Shown piece after piece: positions 1 to 5,073 of a stretch of DNA of 5,073 nucleotides. Numbering within the stretch: position 1 is the stretch's first letter; every line of letters starts with the position of its first letter. The position numbers were made by a program, and so were the translations under genes. The DNA is from JAGOBX01 sp017999075 [NCBI: Candidatus Babelota bacterium] (GTDB taxonomy: Bacteria; JAGOBX01), in assembly GCA_017999075.1 (NCBI GenBank), contig JAGOBX010000301.1:1-5073 (forward strand), in the 5' to 3' direction. The notes under the pieces were generated by a model that was not told where the DNA came from, did no database searches, and worked only from the letters and a program-made list of their open reading frames with translations.

Positions 1-2394
1 CCTGTATCAATATCTATAATTACTACTGATGATATTAAAATGTATGGAGCGCAAAGTATTGCCGAAGTTCTCCGAATGGTTCCTGGCGTGTATGTTCAGG
101 AGACAACCGGCGGCCAGCAGGATGTGGCAATACGCGGTATGACGAACGGACCGAAAAATGCCGGAGCATTCTCATCATATTCAAGAAACATACTTGTCAT
201 GATTGACGGCCGTTCATATTTCAATGATATTTTCGGAGGAACATTCTGGGAATTTCTGCCAATAACAGTTGACGACATTGATAGAATAGAAGTTGTCCGC
301 GGGCCTGCGTCCGCACTGTTCGGCGCTAATGCGGTAACAGGCGTAGTCAACATCATAACAAAAAATTTCAAAAAAACCGACGGTTTTTATTTTTCTTCAA
401 GCATAGGCCTGAACGCTCTGAAGCCGTCTGATATTGACAACGGTAATTATGGTAATTTAACTACAATTCGGTTCGGAAAGGAAAATGAAAAATTTTCTTA
501 CCGCATCGGCGCTGAATTCTCAAAAAAAACAATTTTTGACAATCAATCATATAACCATTCATACAAGAGGTTCGAATCAGGCAGACAATCGCTTTTAGCT
601 GATGCTGCGAAAAATTTTCCGTCAAACCCAGATTTTCCGAGTGCGGACAATAACTCCCTTAAAACATACAGAATTTCAGCTTTTATGAGTTACAATATTA
701 ATAAACAGTCAAGTTTAAGTTTGCAGTTCGGCAGAAGCGAAGGCAGCGCTAATCTTACAGGCACTTCAGGCGACCTGATGATTTCAAATTATGATAATAT
801 TGAAAATAATGTTATCAAGTTAAATTATCAGTTAAATGATTTGAAAATATCCTTTTCAAACATATTCGGTATATTAGGCGAACATTCGAGTTTTGCGGAC
901 AGCAATGAAGAGGAACAGGATGGGATGGATTGGACATCTTACGACATTGATGTTCAGAACATTTTCAAAATTTCAAAGAAAGACATACTTGTTGCCGGCA
1001 TAAACTGGCGAAAAGCTGAGAGCAGTTCAGACGGTGTTTATTTCCGGGATAAAAACGAAAAATCACAGCGTTTTATAGCAGGTTTTTTAAATAATGAGTT
1101 ATCTATCACGGATAATCTGAAATGGATTTTAGGCGGAAGATACGATAAATTCGACACGCCTGACAAAGATAAATTTTCGCCGCAATCAATATTATTCTAC
1201 AAACCTAAAGACAACCATACATTCCGTTTCATATATTCGCAGGCAATCCGCGCGCCATTCATAGCTGATTTATTCACAAACGCCCAATTTTCTGCCGGTG
1301 ATTATATTATTCCTCAAGCTGATTCAGCTCCGATTATTATGCTCAGCCCCAATGAAAATCTCAATCCTGTAGGAATCAAATCATTTGAAATAGCTTATTC
1401 TACAGTATTAAAAAATAAGATAAATCTTGATTTCAGTGTATATCATTATGAAGTTGAAGATATGATAGGTTATATAAACGCAGTTTCAGGCGACAGTTTA
1501 ATTTTTGGTCCAGGCATTATTGGCGGGACAGCATTTCCGACTTCAAAATCAAATGCTGCAGCTACTGATCTGAAAGCCGTGAACTTAGACGGCAAACTCA
1601 AATCAGACGGATTTGAAATGGGTTTAAATTATAACATAAATAAAAACACAAGATTATGGAGCAATTATTCTTATCAGAATTCTAAATTTCAGGACATTCA
1701 TTCGAAATCCGTGCCTGCGCATCTCGCATCTTTCGGCGGTCACAAATCTTATAAAAACGGCTGGACATTATCAGGGTCAATCAATTATGTCAGTTCTTCG
1801 CGTATTGAAATAACAAATGTGATGGATCAGACACTTGCGCAGATAAACAAAGATCTTGCGGCAGATCCGATTGCTTTTATAACCCAGGCGCAGACAGGCG
1901 CTGATATTTACAAGCAGAAATATTTGAATGACGGCGCTTATTTATACAATACGCTTGGCGGCGCTGACTTGGGCGCTGCTGCAAACCCGACTTTAGCAGC
2001 AATTCTTGATTCTGCCCTTGGCGGCGGAGGAACGCTTATCGCTCCTTTAACTGCTGCGTTGAATGCTACAGGAGTATCTTCTGATAAAGTTTCCTTCATT
2101 CTGGCGAGTAGCAGTGTTACTGCTGCTGCTGCCGGTTTGTCAGCAAGCAACGGCGCTGCTCTATTGTCCGCGCGCGGGGTCAATGGCGAACTTTATAAAT
2201 ACAGCGCTGCGCAAGTAAGCGTCCAGGAAACTGAAGATTATTGTTTCATAAATTTAAAAGCAGCAAAAAAAATATTCAACGACAACGGCGAATTTGCATT
2301 ATCAGCAAGTTTAAGACCGGACAAACGCCAGTATGCATTCGGTGAAAAAACAGGCGATAAATATTTCGTAACATTCAACTATAAATTTAAATAA
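1..2394 (+). CDS. TonB-dependent outer-membrane receptor, 5'-truncated by the window edge
   Basis: This is an outer-membrane beta-barrel with an N-terminal plug; the family imports iron chelates, cobalamin or other scarce ligands using TonB/ExbBD energy. The frame is open from base 1. The 13 codons before the first ATG (position 40) read PVSISIITTDDIK, a typical plug start, so that ATG is internal and the real start, signal peptide and TonB box lie upstream. Counting visible codons from base 1, the plug spans about 1-121, with IRGM (44-47), VMIDGRS (66-72) and IEVVRGPASALFGANAVTG starting at 96. The barrel follows, with LGGRYD (from 377), AIRAPF (415-420) and NENLNP (from 451), all usual receptor signatures. 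The last strand ends YKFK, so the terminal aromatic is penultimate. Visible length is 797 residues. The plug resembles the FepA/BtuB-like iron and cobalamin receptors, but the ligand cannot be deduced. A large Ala/Gly-rich insert lies near the C-terminus (separate entry). The family call is secure; the substrate is unknown. Confidence 0.95.
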   Translation, partial: PVSISIITTDDIKMYGAQSIAEVLRMVPGVYVQETTGGQQDVAIRGMTNGPKNAGAFSSYSRNILVMIDGRSYFNDIFGGTFWEFLPITVDDIDRIEVVRGPASALFGANAVTGVVNIITKNFKKTDGFYFSSSIGLNALKPSDIDNGNYGNLTTIRFGKENEKFSYRIGAEFSKKTIFDNQSYNHSYKRFESGRQSLLADAAKNFPSNPDFPSADNNSLKTYRISAFMSYNINKQSSLSLQFGRSEGSANLTGTSGDLMISNYDNIENNVIKLNYQLNDLKISFSNIFGILGEHSSFADSNEEEQDGMDWTSYDIDVQNIFKISKKDILVAGINWRKAESSSDGVYFRDKNEKSQRFIAGFLNNELSITDNLKWILGGRYDKFDTPDKDKFSPQSILFYKPKDNHTFRFIYSQAIRAPFIADLFTNAQFSAGDYIIPQADSAPIIMLSPNENLNPVGIKSFEIAYSTVLKNKINLDFSVYHYEVEDMIGYINAVSGDSLIFGPGIIGGTAFPTSKSNAAATDLKAVNLDGKLKSDGFEMGLNYNINKNTRLWSNYSYQNSKFQDIHSKSVPAHLASFGGHKSYKNGWTLSGSINYVSSSRIEITNVMDQTLAQINKDLAADPIAFITQAQTGADIYKQKYLNDGAYLYNTLGGADLGAAANPTLAAILDSALGGGGTLIAPLTAALNATGVSSDKVSFILASSSVTAAAAGLSASNGAALLSARGVNGELYKYSAAQVSVQETEDYCFINLKAAKKIFNDNGEFALSASLRPDKRQYAFGEKTGDKYFVTFNYKFK
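1819..2220 (+). other. Ala/Gly-rich insertion in a late barrel loop of the TonB-dependent receptor
   Basis: Visible codons about 607-740 of the receptor do not look like barrel strands. They are rich in Ala, Gly, Leu and Ser (for example LDSALGGGGTLIAPLTAAL and VTAAAAGLSASNGAALL) and begin with a stretch that looks helical (DQTLAQINKDLAADP). Barrel-like strands resume after it (YCFINLKAAKKIF). The DNA here is visibly richer in G and C than the rest of the gene, with repeated GGCGCT words (positions 1898, 1933, 1960, 1972, 2152) and a GCT run near 2120-2133. The frame is intact, so this is an in-frame insert and not a break. From its place between two late strands I infer an extracellular loop. 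Its function is unknown. Confidence 0.6.
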
Positions 2395-2407
2395 AATACT
2401 TATTACT

Positions 2408-2440
2408 CAACTTTCGAGGTTTATGAAGTTGTTTATTGGT
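2408..2440 (+). terminator. Weak terminator-like hairpin after the receptor gene
   Basis: CAACTT at 2408-2413 can pair with AAGTTG at 2426-2431, with a possible further T-G pair inside, about 14 bases after the receptor stop codon. A short T-rich stretch (TTTATT) follows. The stem is only 6-7 bp with few G-C pairs, and the loop is long. It may be a weak intrinsic terminator, or chance in AT-rich DNA. Confidence 0.25.
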
Positions 2441-2492
2441 TGAAAAAAGTTGTTGAAAATTGTTAAAAAAATAAAATTATTAACATTGTGTA

Positions 2493-2515
2493 TATATTCT
2501 GAACTGTTTCCAGAA
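2493..2515 (+). promoter_or_regulatory. Possible -10 box and overlapping dyad upstream of the Na/Pi transporter gene
   Basis: TATATT at 2493-2498 resembles a sigma-70 -10 box, but I see no convincing -35 hexamer at the right distance. Overlapping it, TTCTGAA (2497-2503) can pair with TTCAGAA-like sequence at 2508-2515 (one bulged C), giving a short dyad just ahead of the ribosome binding site. It could be an operator or a leader hairpin. No Pho-box-like direct repeats are visible, so phosphate control through a PhoB-type site is not supported here. Confidence 0.25.
2501..2512 (+). repeat. 12-bp word shared, inverted, with the hairpin downstream of the transporter gene
   Basis: GAACTGTTTCCA occurs here, and its exact reverse complement TGGAAACAGTTC occurs at 4652-4663 in the right arm of the convergent-gap hairpin. 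Both copies are intergenic and they flank the cotransporter gene. They may be remnants of one dispersed repeat family. With only two copies visible this remains tentative. Confidence 0.4.
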
Positions 2516-2527
2516 ATAAAATTTTAT

Positions 2528-2533
2528 AGGAGA
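2528..2533 (+). promoter_or_regulatory. Ribosome binding site of the Na/Pi transporter gene
   Basis: AGGAGA lies 8 bases before the ATG at 2542. It is a strong Shine-Dalgarno match, and it fixes this start because the encoded N-terminus is a good signal/anchor sequence. Confidence 0.85.
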
Positions 2534-2541
2534 AAACATCT

Positions 2542-4602
2542 ATGTTTACAATCTTAAAAATTATAACAAAAAAAATATTATTTTATTGTCTTTTTATTTT
2601 TATTTCAGTATATCAGGTTTCAGGGTATGAAATAAAAAATTTGTCTTACGAAACAGGTCAGGACAAAATTTCATCTTTTGTTTCAACAAAAATTCCGGGT
2701 AAAATAATAGTAAAAATTCATGATGATTTTAAAAAACCTGTTAGAGATATCCCAGTATATTTTTCATTGGTTTCAAAACCTTCAAAAGCCGAAGGGCAAA
2801 CTATTGAAGACACGTTTGTTTTAACCGGCAGTAACGGCATAGCATCAACAAATTTTATTACAGGCAATAAAACAGGTAATTACAATATCATAGTAACTTC
2901 GCCTCAAATTCCGGAAAAAATTGTTTCAATAAAAATAGAAGCGAAAAAAAAATTATGGGGATTAGAATTACTTTTCGGATTATTGGGAGGATTAGCGTTA
3001 TTCCTATACGGAATGAAATTAATGGGAGACAGTTTGATTAAACTTGGCGGAACAAAAATGTCAAAAATAATGAATGTATTGACTTCAAACAGATTTATGG
3101 GAGTTTTTGTAGGAACTTTTGTAACACTTGTAGTTCAGTCAAGTTCAGCTACAACTGTAATGGTTGTCGGACTAATCAATGCTCAAATGATGTCTCTTGC
3201 TCAATCAATAGGCATTATTCTCGGAGCTAATATCGGAACTACTATAACAGCTCAAATTATTGCATTTAAACTTACCGATTACTCGCTTTTATTTATTGCC
3301 ATCGGTTTTTCACTAATGCTTCTTAGCAAAAACAAAAAAAAAATAATTATAGGTGAAATAATACTTGGGTTCGGTATTCTGTTTTACGGAATAGATATTA
3401 TGTCCAGAGTTATGGAACCCATCAGATCTTATCAGCCGTTCATCCAAATGATGCAGCAGATGGAAAATCCATTGAAAGGCGTAATTGTCGGATTTGTGTT
3501 TACTGCCCTGATTCAATCTTCAAGTGCTGCTACTGGAGTATTTATCGCACTCTCATTTCAGGGATTATTAACATTAAAAGGAGCCATTCCATTAACATTC
3601 GGAGCTAACATAGGAACTTGCGCAACAGCAATTTTAGCTTCATTAAACGCAAACCGCGAAGCCAAACGGGCTGCTCTGGCGCATATTTTATTCAATATAA
3701 TAAGCACGGTTATTTTTCTTCCGTTCCTTGACTGGTATCAAAAAATTATAGAGTATATTTCATATTCAAATCATATCTCCGCTGTTTCCACTGAAGATAT
3801 TATAACTTATGTTCCACGTCAGATTGCAAACGCTCATTCTATTGCAAAAATAATTGCAGTCATATTATTTTTGCCTTTAACTAATCATCTCGCCAGATTA
3901 TGTGAAAAACTTATGCCTGTCAAACCTGAAAAAGATGCAGATAAATATAAACCGAAATATCTGGATAAATCTGCCATGATGCTGCCTACAGTAGCTCTTC
4001 AATCTGCTAAACAGGAAATATTGCGTATGGCGTTTTCAGTAAAAAAAATGCTGGATCTTTCAATTGAAACAATTGAAAAAAGAAATGAAGAAACTATTGA
4101 TACTGTAATTAATATTGACAATAAAATTGATTCTTTGAATCATTCCATCAGAGATTATCTTGTGAAAATTGCTCAAAATCCGTTATCTCCAGAAGATTCA
4201 AAATCCCAAATGTCTTTCATGTATCTAATTTCAAACATTGAACATATCGGTGATATAATAAGTCATGACATTATGAATTTAAGCAGGAAATTAATTAATA
4301 AAAATATTTCATTGCCCGCTGAAGAATATAAAACAATTCTGGACCAGCATAAATTTATATCAGAGAATTTTACCATTCTTTTTGAAAGTTTTAAAGACGG
4401 CCATGAAAATATGTCTGAAAAAATTATAAAAAATAAAAACGAGCTGATAAAAAACGAAAATGAAATGCGCAGACTTCATTTCATAAATATTAATAACAAA
4501 CCTCAGGGGATCACTCCGATTTACCTTGACTTGATTCAGGCATATCATTCGGTTTACAGCGGATTAAGTTCTTGCGCATATATAATGAAAGGAGAATTTT
4601 AA
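2542..4602 (+). CDS. Na+/phosphate cotransporter family protein with N-terminal Ig-like domain and C-terminal PhoU-like domain
   Basis: This 686-residue inner-membrane protein belongs to the NptA/YjbB (PF02690) family, which moves phosphate with Na+. Residues 1-28 form a basic then hydrophobic signal or anchor (KKILFYCLFIFISVY), with possible cleavage after VSG. Residues about 45-132 form a Big_1/invasin-type Ig-like domain (IVKIHDDFKKPVRDIPVYF, then TGSNGIASTNF and TGNYNIIVTS). The transport core holds two related repeats: QSSSATT at 199-205 with GANIGTT at 228-234, and QSSSAAT at 325-331 with GANIGTC at 354-360. Both pairs are 29 residues apart, as expected for the inverted-repeat fold. About eight or nine hydrophobic spans run from 140 to 450. 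Residues about 485-686 are helical and PhoU-like, probably cytoplasmic. A good AGGAGA precedes the ATG. Cotransporter plus PhoU-like tail is a known arrangement; the Ig-like domain in front is less usual. All key motifs are intact, so it is probably active. Whether it imports or exports phosphate, and its ion, cannot be read from sequence. Confidence 0.93.
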   Translation: MFTILKIITKKILFYCLFIFISVYQVSGYEIKNLSYETGQDKISSFVSTKIPGKIIVKIHDDFKKPVRDIPVYFSLVSKPSKAEGQTIEDTFVLTGSNGIASTNFITGNKTGNYNIIVTSPQIPEKIVSIKIEAKKKLWGLELLFGLLGGLALFLYGMKLMGDSLIKLGGTKMSKIMNVLTSNRFMGVFVGTFVTLVVQSSSATTVMVVGLINAQMMSLAQSIGIILGANIGTTITAQIIAFKLTDYSLLFIAIGFSLMLLSKNKKKIIIGEIILGFGILFYGIDIMSRVMEPIRSYQPFIQMMQQMENPLKGVIVGFVFTALIQSSSAATGVFIALSFQGLLTLKGAIPLTFGANIGTCATAILASLNANREAKRAALAHILFNIISTVIFLPFLDWYQKIIEYISYSNHISAVSTEDIITYVPRQIANAHSIAKIIAVILFLPLTNHLARLCEKLMPVKPEKDADKYKPKYLDKSAMMLPTVALQSAKQEILRMAFSVKKMLDLSIETIEKRNEETIDTVINIDNKIDSLNHSIRDYLVKIAQNPLSPEDSKSQMSFMYLISNIEHIGDIISHDIMNLSRKLINKNISLPAEEYKTILDQHKFISENFTILFESFKDGHENMSEKIIKNKNELIKNENEMRRLHFININNKPQGITPIYLDLIQAYHSVYSGLSSCAYIMKGEF

Positions 4603-4612
4603 CCAAATACAA

Positions 4613-4677
4613 TCGGATAATGGGAATGTTTCCAAATATATAAATATATTTTGGAAACAGTTCCTCACTCGGATAAT
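4613..4677. repeat. 9-bp direct repeats TCGGATAAT flanking a palindromic segment
   Basis: TCGGATAAT occurs at 4613-4621 and again at 4669-4677. The 47 bases between them are almost filled by the long hairpin at 4623-4664. This layout looks like a target-site duplication around a very small inverted-repeat element, but it could also be a conserved intergenic structure. A further outer pair, ACCAAAT (4602-4608) and ATTTGGT (4689-4695), nests around it. No coding potential is seen. Confidence 0.5.
4623..4664. repeat. Long imperfect hairpin between the convergent genes
   Basis: The left arm starts GGAATGTTTCCAAA at 4623 and the right arm ends TTTTGGAAACAGTTCC at 4664. They pair over about 19 bp with two single-base bulges (G4660 and T4649) and a small A/T loop near 4642. 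It sits 20 bases after the transporter stop and 67 bases beyond the flgC stop. It could slow or end transcription in both directions, but no T-run follows the stem on either strand, so it is not a standard intrinsic terminator. It may instead be a REP-like or MITE-like repeat. Confidence 0.6.
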
Positions 4678-4731
4678 TTAAAAATAAAATTTGGTAATAA
4701 ATAATTTTTTAAACTTTTAAAACTGGTTATC

Positions 4732-5073
4732 TTATCTTGCAAGTTCAAGAGCTTTATTAAACATAGCTTTAGCAGATTTAATTGTAGTTATATTTGCTTC
4801 GTAAGCGCGCGTAGCAGTTATCATATCAACCATTTCAGATACAACATTTACATTCGGAAATTCTACATATCCGATTTTAGAGGCCAATTTATCAAACTCT
4901 TCGGCTGACAAATCAGCATATTGTTCTTTTCTTGTTCCATCTTCATTAAAAAAATCCGAATATTTAAATGAATCAGGATGATCCGGATTATAAACAAGTC
5001 TCATAGGATTTTTTTTATCTTCAACAATATCAACTACACGAACGCCGGTTCCTGCAAGTTCATATAAATCACT
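4732..5073 (-). CDS. flgC: Flagellar basal-body rod protein FlgC, C-terminal part (5' end beyond the window)
   Basis: FlgC is one of the proximal rod proteins (with FlgB and FlgF) that form the drive shaft across the periplasm between the MS ring and the distal rod. The frame is open to the right edge, giving 113 visible residues; the ATG at 5004 is internal, because the preceding codons continue the family sequence (ELAGTGVRVVDIVEDKKNP). Next come RLVYNPDHPD and, after an insert, GYVEFPNVNVVSEMVDMI and TATRAYEAN, the FlgC C-terminal signature whose helix packs in the rod core. It ends KALELAR. Between YNPDHP and GYV there are 34 residues, where E. coli FlgC has about 5; this extra part is charged (for example NEDGTRKEQYADLSAEEFDK). 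The gene converges on the transporter gene. No fliE follows it in the 129-base gap, so flgC closes its transcription unit here. Confidence 0.95.
   Translation of the reverse strand, partial: SDLYELAGTGVRVVDIVEDKKNPMRLVYNPDHPDSFKYSDFFNEDGTRKEQYADLSAEEFDKLASKIGYVEFPNVNVVSEMVDMITATRAYEANITTIKSAKAMFNKALELAR
4873..4974 (-). other. Extra segment inside FlgC between the middle domain and the C-terminal rod helix
   Basis: These codons encode D11 to I44 counted from the internal Met at 5004. In the FlgC proteins I can recall, this junction is a short linker such as PDANAQGY. Here it is about 29 residues longer, hydrophilic and acidic/basic mixed, with a possible short helix (SAEEFDKLASKI). The frame on both sides is intact and the flanking motifs match the family, so it is a true in-frame insert. 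Confidence 0.6.

Noticed and set aside
40-42. ATG at 40 as the start of the receptor
   Set aside because: The 13 upstream codons are open and read as normal plug sequence, there is no ribosome binding site in front of it, and a receptor starting here would lack its signal peptide and TonB box.
96-371. Open frame on the minus strand inside the receptor gene
   Set aside because: It lies opposite the conserved plug domain, has no recognisable product and no ribosome binding site; it is a shadow of the real gene.
2120-2133. GCT/CTG triplet run as a phase-variation microsatellite
   Set aside because: The run is only about four units and is a triplet, so slippage would not change the frame; it simply encodes an Ala stretch.
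1938-2183. Open frame on the minus strand opposite the Ala/Gly-rich insert
   Set aside because: Its Ala/Pro-rich translation is what the complement of GCT/GGC-rich codons gives. The plus-strand frame runs through in phase with barrel sequence on both sides.
3313-3516. Minus-strand open frame inside the cotransporter gene
   Set aside because: It overlaps the conserved transport core, and no protein features are visible.
4360-4548. Minus-strand open frame opposite the PhoU-like region
   Set aside because: It is the Phe/Ile-rich shadow of A-rich sense codons, with no start signals.
2542-4602. A break or second gene at the transporter/PhoU-like junction
   Set aside because: The frame is continuous through about residue 470-490, and a PhoU-like C-terminal tail is a known arrangement in this family.
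4623-4664. Hairpin called as a standard rho-independent terminator
   Set aside because: The stem is strong, but no T-run follows it on either strand, so it was kept as a repeat/hairpin with termination only as a possibility.
5002-5004. ATG on the minus strand at 5004 as the start of a small 90-residue protein
   Set aside because: The upstream codons continue FlgC family sequence (GVRVVDIVEDKKNP) to the window edge, so this Met is internal.

Overview
The window comes from an AT-rich bacterial genome. A TonB-dependent outer-membrane receptor indicates a diderm (Gram-negative type) envelope, and a flagellar rod gene indicates a motile cell. I cannot assign a phylum from the sequence. The window holds three genes, two of them cut by its edges, and two short intergenic gaps. 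There are no RNA genes, no CRISPR array and no recognisable transposase or prophage genes.

Layout. (1) Positions 1-2394, + strand: the plug and beta-barrel of a TonB-dependent receptor. The reading frame is open to the left edge, so the true start, signal peptide and TonB box lie outside the window. Near its C-terminus it carries an unusual Ala/Gly-rich insert of about 130 residues. (2) Positions 2395-2541: a 147-base gap with a weak terminator-like hairpin, a possible promoter, a short dyad and a clear ribosome binding site. (3) Positions 2542-4602, + strand: a complete Na+/phosphate cotransporter-family protein with an uncommon order of parts: signal sequence, Ig-like (Big_1-type) domain, two inverted Na_Pi_cotrans repeats and a PhoU-like C-terminal helical domain. 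(4) Positions 4603-4731: a 129-base gap between convergent genes. It holds a long imperfect hairpin flanked by 9-bp direct repeats, and one arm of the hairpin shares a 12-bp core with the gap upstream of the cotransporter gene. (5) Positions 4732-5073, - strand: the C-terminal part of the flagellar rod protein FlgC, with an extra segment of about 30 residues between its two conserved blocks. It is the last gene of its transcription unit.

The three genes do not form one obvious pathway. The receptor and the cotransporter are both nutrient-uptake proteins on the same strand, in the outer and inner membrane respectively. The 147-base gap and the cotransporter's own ribosome binding site suggest separate or only loosely coupled expression. 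FlgC belongs to a flagellar transcription unit that ends here. The most interesting points are the three lineage-specific protein insertions or fusions (receptor loop, extracytoplasmic Ig-like domain on the transporter, FlgC insert) and the small palindromic element in the convergent gap.
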